From an uncultured Bacteroides sp. (lineage in GTDB: Bacteria > Bacteroidota > Bacteroidia > Bacteroidales > Bacteroidaceae): a stretch of 64,000 bases of DNA. The translations under genes were made by a program, and so were the position numbers. Under the pieces are notes generated by a model, which saw only the letters and a list, made by a program, of their open reading frames with translations, had not been told where the DNA came from and did not search any database. Within the stretch, counting starts at the first letter, position 1. Each line of letters begins with the position of its first letter. The stretch spans positions 1 through 64,000 of the forward strand of contig URWA01000006.1 of assembly GCA_900551445.1 (NCBI GenBank), written 5' to 3'. Positions 16,553 to 25,381 of this stretch are shown here, piece after piece.

Positions 16553-18127
16553 ATGGCCGGACCGAATATGCCTACCCGTGTCATGATGTTCCGCGACTTC
16601 GTGCCGGACAAGGTACGGGTGTCTCTTTGTCTTTTCTTTGCCGTGGCCTTCCAGTTCAGCGGCGGCATCTACCTGTCGTCCGTGTCGCAGATGGTCGGCT
16701 CACTGGCCCTGATGCAGGAGGATGTGATGATGGCCGGCTATGCCTCCTTTGTGGGCATGACGATTATCTTCCCCATCCTGTTCCGCCTGAAATTCCGGTT
16801 CACCACCCGCAGCATCCTGCTGTTCGTGTGTCCGGCCCTGATTGTGTGCAACCTGATTACGATGCATACCGAAAGCCTCCCGGTGCTGGTCATTGTCTGC
16901 TTCTTTGCGGGCATGCTGCGCATGTGGGGCACCTTCGAAGCCCTGTCGAACGTACAGCTGAGTCTGACACCGACCCGTAACTTCGCCGTGTTCTTCCCCG
17001 TGGTGTATATGATTGTACTGGGAAGCATCCAGCTTTCCGGCCTGCTCACCGTCTACCTGGGCTACTGGAGCAACTGGCACTCCATGCACTGGTTCATCAT
17101 GGGACTGCTGTTCGTGCTGTGGGGACTCACGGCGGCCCTTACCCGCCACTTCCGGTTCATGAAGCCGCTGCCCCTGTTCGGCATCGACTGGCTGGGAGGC
17201 GCCTTATGGTCCATCTTCCTGCTGTCCGTCATCTTCGTGTTCGAATATGGCAAGTTCTACGACTGGTTCGATTCCATACAGATTCTCCTCGGTACCCTGA
17301 TTGCCATCCTCTCGCTGGCCCTCAGCATCCACCGGATGATTGTCCGCCGGCATCCGTACATCGCCCTGGAAGCTTTCAAGTACCGTAACCTCACGTCCTT
17401 GCTCTTTCTGTTCCTGATGCTCTGCTTTTTTCTGGCGGCCCCGACCGTCCTGCAAAACATCTTCACACACGGCATCCTGCAATACGACGTGTTGAACGAC
17501 GTTTCGCTGAACTGGTGGAACCTGGGAGGTACGGTGCTGGGATGCATCTTTGCCTACCAGTGGCACGTCCGCCTGCACGGAGGATACAAAGTGCCCGTCT
17601 TTCTGGGATTTGCCCTGATTGTGGGCTACCAGTGTTTCATGTACTTCCTCATCGACCCGAACATGAACATCGAATGGCTCTATGGCCCTACCCTGCTGCG
17701 CGGAGCCGGTTACATCATCCTGTACATCTCGCTCACAGTATATGTCACCGGTATCGTCCCCTTCCAGCATTTCTTCCAGGTGCTGTCCATCCTGGGCTTC
17801 ATCCGTACCGGATTCGGTTCCGTACTGGGAGGTGCCATCTACAGCCGGGTGTGGCAATACATCCTCCCGGAAAACTTCCAGACCCTCTCCATCGAACTGG
17901 ACGAGGTGAACACGGCCCTCAATATGCAAACCTTCCATAGCATCTATGGGGAGGCCATGAAACAGGCCACATTGGTCAGCCTGAAAGAAATGTATGGCTG
18001 GGTCTGCATCGTCGGGGTCTTGTTTCTGGCCCTCATTCTCTTCGAGAAATTCTTAAATCAAAATGTAGTGGGACGTTTGCCCCGCATCCGACGCATCAAG
18101 CACCTCATGAAACGTGAAAATGCTTAA
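16553..18127 (+). CDS. DHA2-type MFS drug exporter (EmrB-like)
   Basis: Inner membrane proton-driven exporter of 524 residues with about 14 hydrophobic helices, the count expected for the DHA2 branch. Evidence is the helix pattern, the conserved loop with GGALWSIFLLSVIFVFEYGK in the middle of the protein, and its position directly after the HlyD adaptor. Classical motif C of antiporters (GxxxGPxxGG) is not obvious, as in many Bacteroidetes members of this branch. With the preceding two genes it forms a tripartite pump under probable AraC control. Substrates could be drugs, bile-acid-like or fatty-acid-like amphiphiles; the sequence does not say. Confidence 0.9.
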   Translation: MAGPNMPTRVMMFRDFVPDKVRVSLCLFFAVAFQFSGGIYLSSVSQMVGSLALMQEDVMMAGYASFVGMTIIFPILFRLKFRFTTRSILLFVCPALIVCNLITMHTESLPVLVIVCFFAGMLRMWGTFEALSNVQLSLTPTRNFAVFFPVVYMIVLGSIQLSGLLTVYLGYWSNWHSMHWFIMGLLFVLWGLTAALTRHFRFMKPLPLFGIDWLGGALWSIFLLSVIFVFEYGKFYDWFDSIQILLGTLIAILSLALSIHRMIVRRHPYIALEAFKYRNLTSLLFLFLMLCFFLAAPTVLQNIFTHGILQYDVLNDVSLNWWNLGGTVLGCIFAYQWHVRLHGGYKVPVFLGFALIVGYQCFMYFLIDPNMNIEWLYGPTLLRGAGYIILYISLTVYVTGIVPFQHFFQVLSILGFIRTGFGSVLGGAIYSRVWQYILPENFQTLSIELDEVNTALNMQTFHSIYGEAMKQATLVSLKEMYGWVCIVGVLFLALILFEKFLNQNVVGRLPRIRRIKHLMKRENA

Positions 18128-18150
18128 TTATCAACGACGATGTGAAGGAT

Positions 18151-18194
18151 AAAAAAGAGACTACATTCCGGCTACCGGAAGCAGTCTCTTTTTC
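18151..18194. terminator. Bidirectional terminator after the efflux operon
   Basis: AAAAAGAGACT (18152-18162) and AGTCTCTTTTT (18183-18193) form a stem with T and A runs on both sides, between the convergent MFS and transglutaminase-like genes. Confidence 0.8.
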
Positions 18195-18249
18195 TACAGT
18201 CCTCCCTTCAAAATCTCTACTCACTGGAGAACCACAGTATCAAGTTTTC

Positions 18250-19824
18250 TCAAAGTCTCACTGAGCACGGCACACTGTAGGCCTTTCGCTTCGCCCGCAT
18301 CTCCTTGGCCAACCCATCGGCCTGCGCCTCATCCATTGTTTTTTCAAGCAGCCGCTCCGCTTCCTTCACCAATGCCTCCAGCTCCTTGGCCTGAGGTTGC
18401 GACAACTCGAAATAATCGTCGTTACCATGGCAATACAGCAGCCTCAACCGGGCCAGCATGGTCTCTGCCTTCAAGGCAATCACTCCTTTGTACACCGGAA
18501 CCGGCGTACTGGTATCCTGCGACAATTTCAATTTCGGGCTTACCGCGTCGATGTACGAAATCTTCTTCTCCTGCCGGAAATCCTTTCCGTCATAGTCCAT
18601 CGAGCAGATAAAATAGTTGTCATTGAGATAGTCAATAAAATAAATCCGGTCGCGGGTATATTGCATCCGGTCCACATCTTCGATCACCGAGGGCATTTGC
18701 AACTGCCGGATGACCTGTGCCTGCTGCCCGCAGAAATCGCTTTTCAGGATTTGCTTTTTCCCGTCACGGGCCGTCTGGTAATACCAATATCCGTCGGCAT
18801 AGCGGGCCCCGGTCTTGATGACTTCTCCCTTGGCATTGTACCGGCGAACCACGCATTTCTCCGAATCGAACTTGTTTCCAGAAGGTACATAGATGCGTTC
18901 CGGTAAATTCAGGTGCGGCTTTGGATGGTCAAATGCGGTATAAAACAAATTATCCGAGCAAAGGAAATATTTGTTGATGCTTTCCGTTCCGAACATCTTA
19001 TAGGTACTGGCATCATCAAAGGTCGCGTCGGCATGATACCAGTTTCCCTCCAGATAGATGCGGTTCCACGCATGCCCGGAAGTGCCGGCAATGGCTCCCG
19101 TCACATAATCGGTCGGAATACCCAGTCCGTTCATCAACAACGCATACGACAGACTGTAACCTTGGCAGACCGCCTTGTGCGTCAGAAAAACGCCCAAAGC
19201 TGAAAAAGAAGCGTAGGCCAGATTGGGAAAATCTTCGTTGCGTTCTCCATATACCACCTCTTGGCAGACTTTCTGATACAGGGTATAGGCAATCTCCGCT
19301 GGGCTCATCCGATGGTCCAACAAGGCATAGAAACTTTCCATGCTTTCTTCCAGACGCGGATAAATGTCGGGCAGGGCGGTCGGCAAAACCGCATATTGCG
19401 GCAGAAAAGCCGCCAGATACTCAGGATGCTCCAAATCCACCCGGTAACCGATATTTCCACCGACTTTCAGGTGAAACAACAGGGGATGACTGCGCAAGAA
19501 CGCATGATACACACTGTCTGCCTTGGCAGTGGGGATATGGAATTCCCCGACAGCAATTTCTTTCTCACCCCGCAAGACACCGTTGGTCAATGCGCGGAAT
19601 ACATCGCTCTCTTTCCCGGATTCCTCCATTGTTTCCTCCTGTTCATTGGAGGTGTCTTCCTCTTTTTCCGTTTCCGTATCGGATTCTTTTTTCTCCTGTG
19701 TCTCATCGACCGATTCTACAGGGGATTTTTCAGGCGGTGTCTCCACTTTTTCCTTCCGGCAACCCAAAAGGAACAGACCACATACCACCCACAGCCCCAA
19801 GGTCATGGGAAATAATTGCTTCAT
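18250..19824 (-). CDS. Transglutaminase-like lipoprotein
   Basis: Surface or periplasmic lipoprotein of 524 residues. The signal peptide ends in lipobox LLGC (Cys22). It is followed by a very acidic Glu/Thr/Ser-rich linker (about 25-72), which in Bacteroidetes often favours surface export or a flexible tether. The transglutaminase/protease core has a complete Cys-His-Asp triad: Cys220 in KAVCQGYS, His251 in SGHAWN and Asp266 in WYHADATFDD. The C-terminal half (about 300-470) looks like repeated beta-strand WYYQ/YYF segments, possibly a DUF5050-like propeller. The reaction could be peptide cleavage or amide exchange, perhaps on cell wall peptides. Its ATG follows a hairpin within six bases, suggesting control at initiation. 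Confidence 0.85.
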   Translation of the reverse strand: MKQLFPMTLGLWVVCGLFLLGCRKEKVETPPEKSPVESVDETQEKKESDTETEKEEDTSNEQEETMEESGKESDVFRALTNGVLRGEKEIAVGEFHIPTAKADSVYHAFLRSHPLLFHLKVGGNIGYRVDLEHPEYLAAFLPQYAVLPTALPDIYPRLEESMESFYALLDHRMSPAEIAYTLYQKVCQEVVYGERNEDFPNLAYASFSALGVFLTHKAVCQGYSLSYALLMNGLGIPTDYVTGAIAGTSGHAWNRIYLEGNWYHADATFDDASTYKMFGTESINKYFLCSDNLFYTAFDHPKPHLNLPERIYVPSGNKFDSEKCVVRRYNAKGEVIKTGARYADGYWYYQTARDGKKQILKSDFCGQQAQVIRQLQMPSVIEDVDRMQYTRDRIYFIDYLNDNYFICSMDYDGKDFRQEKKISYIDAVSPKLKLSQDTSTPVPVYKGVIALKAETMLARLRLLYCHGNDDYFELSQPQAKELEALVKEAERLLEKTMDEAQADGLAKEMRAKRKAYSVPCSVRL

Positions 19825-19829
19825 AAAAA

Positions 19830-19883
19830 TAGCCGTATAGATTGCGTGATTTTTTTCACCTCCTATAACAATCCATACGGCTA
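19830..19883 (-). promoter_or_regulatory. Leader hairpin with Shine-Dalgarno-like loop, abutting a start codon
   Basis: On the minus strand TAGCCGTATGGATTG (19883-19869) pairs with CAATCTATACGGCTA (19844-19830), one mismatch. The loop holds AGGAGGTGA and a small GTGA/TCAC hairpin. The 3' arm is followed by T5 and then the ATG at 19824. It can be read as the GH3 terminator or as a leader element controlling the transglutaminase-like gene. Confidence 0.6.
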
Positions 19884-19906
19884 AAATGTTTGGGAATCCG
19901 AAAAGT

Positions 19907-22252
19907 TTACCACTCTGCCACCGGCAGCATCAAGGGTTGTACGGTTTCCGTGACTCTTTCTGAAAGCTGAACCGGAAGACTCACCTTCACATCCCGGCTG
20001 TTCTGAGCCACCTGTATTTGGTACTGGCCACCCTCCACTTGCCAACGGCTGTCTTTTTCATTGAACGAAGCCAGTTCTTCCACCGGAATCTGGAACTGAA
20101 GTTCCTGGGTCTCACCCGGCTGGAGCAACAGCGTCTTCTGGAAGGCCTTCAGCTCTTTCTTCGGTTTGGACATATCCTTTCCGGGAGCCGATACATAAAT
20201 CTGTACAACCTCTTTTCCGGCCACCTTGCCCGTGTTCCTGACTTTCAGCGACACTTTCACGCAATCGTCTTCTACCTGTGCCGACGCATCCGCATAATCG
20301 AAGGTGGTGTAGGACAGGCCAAATCCAAACGGATAGGCTACCGGTACATTTTTCGTATCATAATAACGGTATCCCACAAAGATGCCTTCTTCGTACGTAG
20401 TCACATCGAAATTCTTTCTATCACCGGAAGTACGGACATCCACAAAGTTTTGGAGCGCCTTGTTCATATCTTCTTCCGAAATGGCATCGAGGTCCGGGAA
20501 ATTGTCCTTGGAAGGCACATCGGCATACTGCATCGGGAAGGTCATCGGCAGACGGCCTGAAGGATTGACCTTGCCTGAAAGAATATCGGCTACGGTGTTT
20601 CCGCCTTCCTGTCCGCCCATCCAGGCCAGCAGGATGGCATCGGGAGCTTCACGCCAGCTGGCGGTCTCAATCACACCACAGACATTCAGTATCACAATCA
20701 CTTTCTTGTGCTGAGCATGGAATGCTTCGCATACCTGCTGAATCAGTTCCTTCTCCTCTGCCACCAGATTGAAATTGGAACGGATACTGCGGTCCAGGAA
20801 TTCACCCGATGTCTTGCCGATGGTCACAATGGCCACCTGATTTTGTGAAGCGGCCTGCTCTAACTGTTTCTTGTCTATCTGCATCTCTTTGGCCCGCGGA
20901 CGGTGTCCCCAGAATCCCTTCGACTTATCCAGCAGCTTTTTCTGTTCGGCCAGATAGGTTTCATACAAACCAGTCAAAGTTTTATCCAGTTTAAAGCCGC
21001 CTGCCTTCAACCCTTCGGACAAAGACACGGTGTAGCGGCTGTTCACATCTCCACTACCGGTACCTCCTGCAATGAAATCGTACGACGTGCAACCGAAAAG
21101 GGCGATGCGTTTGGCCGCCTTCTTATCCAGCGGAAGGGTCATATCTTTGTTCTCCAACAGAATCATACCTTCGGAAGCCGAAGCCCGCGTAATCTGGGCA
21201 TGATGCGGCAAATCAGGGTCGTTCGTAGCCTGGTATCCCTGAAAGCGCGGTGTACGGAGGATGTATTCCAGGATATGACGGACGTTCCGGTTGATGAGGT
21301 CCTGCGACAACACCCCACTTCTCACCGCCTTGATGAGGTCTTCACACTGGCTTTTCTTTCCCGGCATCAGCAAGTCATTGCCGGCTTCCATCTGCCAGGT
21401 GGTGTGCTGTCCGCCAAACCAGTCGGTCATCACCATCCCGTCGAAGCCCCACTCGTGCCGTAAAATGTCGGTCAGCAAGTCGGCGCGCTCCGAAGCATAC
21501 GTCCCGTTGATTTTGTTGTAAGAACTCATGATGGTCCACGGCTTTGCCTTCTTCACCGCAATTTCGAACGGCTTGAGATAGATTTCACGAAAAGTACGCG
21601 GAGACACCACCACATCGTTGCTGGTCCGGTTCGTTTCCTGGTTGTTCAGGGCAAAATGCTTCAACGAAGTGCCGACCCCGTTCGCCTGGACGCCTTCAAT
21701 CATGGCCGCCGCCATCTCGCCTGCCAGCAAAGGGTCTTCGGAATAATATTCAAAGTTTCGTCCGTTCAGCGGGTTCCGGTGGATATTGGTGGCCGGACCC
21801 AGCAAGACATCCACGCCATAGCATTTCGCTTCATCCCCCATGGCCTCGCCTACCTGTTGCACCAGTTCGGTGTTCCACGTAGAAGCCAGCAAGGTTTCCA
21901 CCGGGAAATGGGTACAGTAGAAAGTCTGGCTCGTATTGTCACGCGTCGGCGAAATACGTACCCCCGCAGGCCCGTCTGCCAACACCGTGGCCGGAATACC
22001 CAAGCGGGGAATCGCATTGGTCTCGCCCGCGGCACCCGGCACCAACTCACCTTGACTTCCAATGGTAGCTGTTTGGTCGCTGTTGAACTTTCCGGCACTG
22101 CCGACCAACAAACTGACTTTTTCTTCCAGGGTCATTGCCTGAATCACCTCCTCCAGCGGAGCCTTTCCCAGCTGGGGAGCTTCCTGTGCACCGATAGTTG
22201 CCGTAATCATGGCGGCAAATACCGTGCACGTAAACGCATGTCTGAGTTTCAT
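19907..22252 (-). CDS. GH3 beta-glycosidase
   Basis: Periplasmic exo-acting glycoside hydrolase family 3 enzyme removing terminal beta-glucose or a similar sugar. The 781-residue protein has a signal peptide (about 1-22), the GH3 N-domain with GPATNIHRNPLNGRNFEYYSEDP, and the nucleophile Asp277 in GMVMTDWFGG. The GH3 C-domain carries GGQEGGNTVADILSGKVNPSGRLP, and the fibronectin-III-like C-terminus contains PFGFGLSYTTF. The ATG at 22252 gives a clean signal peptide; an in-frame start 60 bases upstream would place cysteine-rich residues before it. It is not near a susC/susD pair, so it is an orphan enzyme, possibly using glucosides or oligosaccharides made by other loci. It is one of three GH3 modules in the window. 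Confidence 0.93.
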   Translation of the reverse strand: MKLRHAFTCTVFAAMITATIGAQEAPQLGKAPLEEVIQAMTLEEKVSLLVGSAGKFNSDQTATIGSQGELVPGAAGETNAIPRLGIPATVLADGPAGVRISPTRDNTSQTFYCTHFPVETLLASTWNTELVQQVGEAMGDEAKCYGVDVLLGPATNIHRNPLNGRNFEYYSEDPLLAGEMAAAMIEGVQANGVGTSLKHFALNNQETNRTSNDVVVSPRTFREIYLKPFEIAVKKAKPWTIMSSYNKINGTYASERADLLTDILRHEWGFDGMVMTDWFGGQHTTWQMEAGNDLLMPGKKSQCEDLIKAVRSGVLSQDLINRNVRHILEYILRTPRFQGYQATNDPDLPHHAQITRASASEGMILLENKDMTLPLDKKAAKRIALFGCTSYDFIAGGTGSGDVNSRYTVSLSEGLKAGGFKLDKTLTGLYETYLAEQKKLLDKSKGFWGHRPRAKEMQIDKKQLEQAASQNQVAIVTIGKTSGEFLDRSIRSNFNLVAEEKELIQQVCEAFHAQHKKVIVILNVCGVIETASWREAPDAILLAWMGGQEGGNTVADILSGKVNPSGRLPMTFPMQYADVPSKDNFPDLDAISEEDMNKALQNFVDVRTSGDRKNFDVTTYEEGIFVGYRYYDTKNVPVAYPFGFGLSYTTFDYADASAQVEDDCVKVSLKVRNTGKVAGKEVVQIYVSAPGKDMSKPKKELKAFQKTLLLQPGETQELQFQIPVEELASFNEKDSRWQVEGGQYQIQVAQNSRDVKVSLPVQLSERVTETVQPLMLPVAEW

Positions 22253-22269
22253 AATACTAAATTTTTCTA

Positions 22270-22310
22270 CAAAAGTAAATGTGCAACAGGCATTGCTCCC
22301 TGCTGCACAC
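22270..22310 (-). promoter_or_regulatory. Terminator hairpin followed at once by the GH3 promoter
   Basis: On the minus strand a 12-bp stem (22310-22299 with 22290-22279, one G-T pair) ends the upstream lipoprotein transcript. The -7 element TACTTTTG (22277-22270) follows two bases later and lies 17 bases before the GH3 ATG. Confidence 0.5.
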
Positions 22311-22344
22311 ATAATCTATACGTAAAAAAGAATTCCCGGTAATT

Positions 22345-23169
22345 TTATTCTTCCGGATTCTCTTCCATCTTCCGTTTCACAAACTTGATTTTCAGGTTGG
22401 CTTCCTTCTGCTCTTTCTTGATTTCCTCCATTGCAGAAAGCACACGGGCCAGCTCGCTCAGTTCGGCCACGGCCTTCACATCGTCCGGACGCATCACCGT
22501 CTTGTAGTTGCGGTCGCCGATAAACTCCAACTGGATGTTTTTCTTGTCGCGGTTGGCCACCAAGAATGCGATGACGCCTCCGTCCTGCCCTAACTTGTAA
22601 TCGGCCTTCTCTACCGGACGACCCAAATCGGTAGTCTCATAGCTGTCGACCGACTGCGGAGTTTCCGCAAACGTATCGTCCACACTCACCTTCACTGCCG
22701 TGTGATGGATGCTTCCCCCCGCACAATAGATGGAAGTGAGTGACATCTCGCCCTGCTCGCTCACCTGCGCACGCAGGAACGACCGGCCGATGTTCTTCTC
22801 GACCACCTGTGTGGGATAGAAATAATTGCCTACTTCCTGGTAGGCGGTATCTTTTTCCAACACGAACTTTCCTTTGATGGAGTCGAGGGCCGCCTGCTTC
22901 ACCGTCATCATACTGTCCAGATAGCCCAAGGTCTTGGTCTGCTCGGCCAGGTCAATCTGCTGCATCAGCTTGATGCCGGCTTTCCGCACCTCAAAAGCCT
23001 TGGGATACAGGTTGCGGATGCTGTCAATCTGCAACTTAGCCAAACTATACTCGCCGGCAGCGTACGCCGTTTCCGCACGCTGGAACAATTCGCCGGCACG
23101 CTTTTCGTCACTCTGGCATCCACACAGTGCCACTGCCATGGGAAAGATCAATAATCCTATCTTTTTCAT
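22345..23169 (-). CDS. Lipoprotein with TPR-like N-terminal helices, function unknown
   Basis: Predicted lipoprotein of 274 residues. The signal peptide MKKIGLLIFPMAVALCGC ends in a lipobox with Cys18. Residues 25-75 read like one tetratricopeptide-type helix pair (ELFQRAETAYAAGEYSLA). The middle part (about 90-220) is beta-rich with no motif recognised, and the last 35 residues form a charged Lys/Glu helix likely to be a coiled coil. In-frame ATGs at 23181 and 23205 exist, but 23169 gives the best lipoprotein signal. It precedes the GH3 gene on the same strand but is separated from it by a hairpin and a promoter. It may be involved in envelope maintenance; this is a guess from the architecture only. 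Confidence 0.75.
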   Translation of the reverse strand: MKKIGLLIFPMAVALCGCQSDEKRAGELFQRAETAYAAGEYSLAKLQIDSIRNLYPKAFEVRKAGIKLMQQIDLAEQTKTLGYLDSMMTVKQAALDSIKGKFVLEKDTAYQEVGNYFYPTQVVEKNIGRSFLRAQVSEQGEMSLTSIYCAGGSIHHTAVKVSVDDTFAETPQSVDSYETTDLGRPVEKADYKLGQDGGVIAFLVANRDKKNIQLEFIGDRNYKTVMRPDDVKAVAELSELARVLSAMEEIKKEQKEANLKIKFVKRKMEENPEE

Positions 23170-23258
23170 ACGTTTATACATGATTCTATAGCGACAAAAA
23201 TACAACTATTTTCCGGAACTCTTCCGCACATTTTTTCTTTTTTCACCGCATTTTCTAT

Positions 23259-23390
23259 GTTTCCCGGTGCGGAAACGTAGGTTTTCCGGCGCAGAAACGT
23301 ACGTTTCCCGACCGCGGAATGTAGGGTTCACGCAAGGAAAACCTAGAACCCGCCGAAAGGTTTTCCTCTCAACGTACGGACGTTTTTCTC
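23259..23390. repeat. Array A: 22-bp degenerate tandem repeats, partly palindromic
   Basis: Exact 22-base period. Units start at 23259, 23281, 23303 and 23325, with weaker units at 23347 and 23369. Unit 1 is GTTTCCcggtgcGGAAACG plus TAG, so the unit can fold on itself; unit 2 is GTTTTCCGGCGCAGAAACG plus TAC. It lies between the divergent lipoprotein and CCA-enzyme genes, 56 bases before the latter's promoter, and is more GC-rich than the other non-coding DNA here. No CRISPR-like unique spacers are present. Confidence 0.75.
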
Positions 23391-23445
23391 AAGGCTTTCG
23401 CACGCGGCAGGAAAAGCCGGTGCAGAATTTCACAGGATTTTTTTG

Positions 23446-23453
23446 TACCTTTG
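23446..23453 (+). promoter_or_regulatory. -7 element of the CCA-adding enzyme promoter
   Basis: TACCTTTG followed by C, 27 bases before the ATG at 23480. An in-frame start further upstream (23267) would run through array A and this promoter and is rejected. Confidence 0.6.
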
Positions 23454-23479
23454 CAGGCGAATTGAAAAAGATACATCGA

Positions 23480-24910
23480 ATGGAATTAAAAGAACACTTC
23501 ACCGACCGAATTTTCAAACTGATCTCGGAAACAGCCGATGAGCTGGGACTGGAATGTTATGTGGTGGGAGGATACGTGAGAGACATCTTCCTGCACCGGC
23601 CTTCCAAGGACATCGACGTAGTGGTAGTGGGAAGCGGAATTGAAATCGCACAGGCTTTCGGGAAGAAACTGGGGCGAGGTGCTCATATATCCGTATTCAA
23701 GAATTTTGGTACGGCACAAGTCAAATTCAAGGACACGGAAGTGGAGTTCGTGGGGGCACGAAAGGAATCGTACAGCCACGACAGCCGCAAACCCGTAGTG
23801 GAAGACGGTACGCTGGAAGACGACCAGAACCGGAGGGACTTTACCATCAATGCCATGGCGGTCTGCCTGAACAAGGACCGCTATGGAGAGCTGGTGGACC
23901 CGTTCGGGGGACTGGATGACCTGAAGGAACGGACCATCCGCACGCCGCTCGATCCGGACATCACCTTCAGCGACGACCCGCTGCGCATGATGCGCTGCAT
24001 CCGTTTTGCCACGCAGCTGAATTTCTACATCGACGACGAGACCTTTGCGGCACTGGAACGCAACAAGGACCGCATCAAGATTATCTCCCGCGAACGCATC
24101 GCCGACGAACTGAACAAGATTCTCTTGTCGCCGGTTCCGTCGAAAGGGTTTATCGACCTGGACCGCTGCGGCCTGCTGGAACTGATTTTCCCGGAGCTGG
24201 TGGCTCTGCAAGGAGTGGAAGTACGCAACGGGCGCGGACACAAGGATAATTTCTACCACACCCTGGAAGTGGTGGACAACATCTCTAAAGTGACCAACGA
24301 CCTGTGGCTACGCTGGGCGACCCTGCTCCACGACATCGGCAAACCGAGAACGAAACGCTGGGAACCCAAGGCGGGATGGACTTTCCACAACCATAACTTC
24401 ATCGGGGAAAAGATGATTCCGGAAATCTTCCGCAAGATGAAGCTCCCGATGAACGAGAAAATGAAATACGTGCAGAAGCTCGTGGGACTGCACATGCGCC
24501 CCATCGTCATTGCCGACGAGGAAGTGACCGACTCGGCCGTACGCCGTCTGCTGTTTGAGGCCGGCGACGACATCGATGACCTGATGATGCTCTGTGAGGC
24601 CGACATCACCTCGAAGAACGAAGCCCGCAAGCAGCGCTTCCTGGACAATTTCAAGCTGGTGCGCCAGAAACTGAAGGATCTGGAAGAGAAAGACCGTATC
24701 CGGAACTTCCAGCCGCCGGTAGACGGGGCGGAAATCATGTACGTGTTCAACCTCCAGCCTTGCCGTGAAATCGGCAGCCTGAAAAGTTCCATCAAGGATG
24801 CCATCCTCGACGGAGTGATTCCGAACGAACATGATGCGGCCTTCGACTTTATGCTGAAAAAAGCGGAACAGATGGGCCTGACACCGGTCAACCTGCCCGA
24901 AAAGAAATAA
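23480..24910 (+). CDS. cca: CCA tRNA nucleotidyltransferase with HD domain
   Basis: Adds or repairs the 3' CCA of tRNAs, which is needed here because the tRNA-Leu in this window lacks an encoded CCA. The 476-residue protein begins with the class II polymerase-beta fold: GGYVRD near 27-32 and the metal-binding DIDVVVVG about 40-47. The RRDFTINAMA motif and the RNA/nucleotide-template region DPLRMMRCIRFA (about 167-178) follow. The C-terminal half has an HD phosphohydrolase domain (LLHDIGKPRTKRW near 290). Members with HD often trim 2',3'-cyclic phosphates. Poly(A) polymerase I is the main alternative, but the length and HD domain favour CCA addition. Confidence 0.9.
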   Translation: MELKEHFTDRIFKLISETADELGLECYVVGGYVRDIFLHRPSKDIDVVVVGSGIEIAQAFGKKLGRGAHISVFKNFGTAQVKFKDTEVEFVGARKESYSHDSRKPVVEDGTLEDDQNRRDFTINAMAVCLNKDRYGELVDPFGGLDDLKERTIRTPLDPDITFSDDPLRMMRCIRFATQLNFYIDDETFAALERNKDRIKIISRERIADELNKILLSPVPSKGFIDLDRCGLLELIFPELVALQGVEVRNGRGHKDNFYHTLEVVDNISKVTNDLWLRWATLLHDIGKPRTKRWEPKAGWTFHNHNFIGEKMIPEIFRKMKLPMNEKMKYVQKLVGLHMRPIVIADEEVTDSAVRRLLFEAGDDIDDLMMLCEADITSKNEARKQRFLDNFKLVRQKLKDLEEKDRIRNFQPPVDGAEIMYVFNLQPCREIGSLKSSIKDAILDGVIPNEHDAAFDFMLKKAEQMGLTPVNLPEKK

Positions 24911-24917
24911 TCTACCC

Positions 24918-24971
24918 GTCTCTCACAACGCCCGCACGCTGGCTGCTGCCGGGGGTTGTGAGGGACTTTTT
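24918..24971 (+). terminator. Terminator after cca
   Basis: TCTCACAAC (24921-24929) pairs with GTTGTGAGG around a GC-rich loop (CTGGCTGCTGCCGG), followed by ACTTTTTC. The roughly 190 bases from here to the next promoter are AT-rich with no further signal. Confidence 0.7.
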
Positions 24972-25161
24972 CTTCTCTTATTTCCTTCCTCTCTTAAGCT
25001 AAGGAATAATCCGGAAGTTTCCAATATTCAAAAACCTGTATAAATTACAGTTCACCAAAATATGGCGTTACAATACGCTATAAGCCAAATCACCGATAAA
25101 AAAGTTTTCCAAATTTAGAAACCTTCCTAAATTCTCATTTTTTATTTTCCTCCCAAACGTC

Positions 25162-25169
25162 TATCTTTG
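25162..25169 (+). promoter_or_regulatory. -7 element of the nrdDG promoter
   Basis: TATCTTTG placed so that transcription would begin at about 25176, right at the first paired helix of the cobalamin riboswitch. Confidence 0.6.
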
Positions 25170-25174
25170 TCTCA

Positions 25175-25345
25175 CTTTTCCGAAGGTAACTTAACCGTTT
25201 CAAAAGGGAATGTCGTGCAAATCGGCAACAGTACCTGCTGCTGTGATTCTTGTGGAAACCGTGACACGCTCTGCAAGCCACTGTGAGCCCGCTCATGGGA
25301 AGGCGTCTACGGCGAGAGATCAGTCAGAAGACCTGCCCGGAAAAG
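25175..25345 (+). ncRNA. Adenosylcobalamin riboswitch
   Basis: The leader has the closing helix CTTTTCCG (25175-25182) with CGGAAAAG (25338-25345). The conserved core contains GCAAGCCACTG and CATGGGAAGGC, and the B12 box reads AGTCAGAAGACCTGCC near 25322-25337. These are the hallmarks of the cobalamin riboswitch family. It precedes nrdD, so B12 sufficiency would lower expression of the B12-independent anaerobic reductase. The riboswitch end is only 37 bases from the chosen ATG, so control of translation initiation is more likely than an intrinsic terminator; none is visible. Confidence 0.9.
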
Positions 25346-25381
25346 CCTAAATTTATGTCTCACTCTTTAATTTACAGAAAA

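Noticed and set aside
23267..23479. Longer start for the CCA-adding enzyme
   Set aside because: The extension would be translated from array A and the promoter, and family members start at the MELKEHF-type N-terminus.
25283..25381. Upstream start for NrdD inside the cobalamin riboswitch
   Set aside because: Coding would overlap the riboswitch core and closing helix; later ATGs fit the ATP-cone start.
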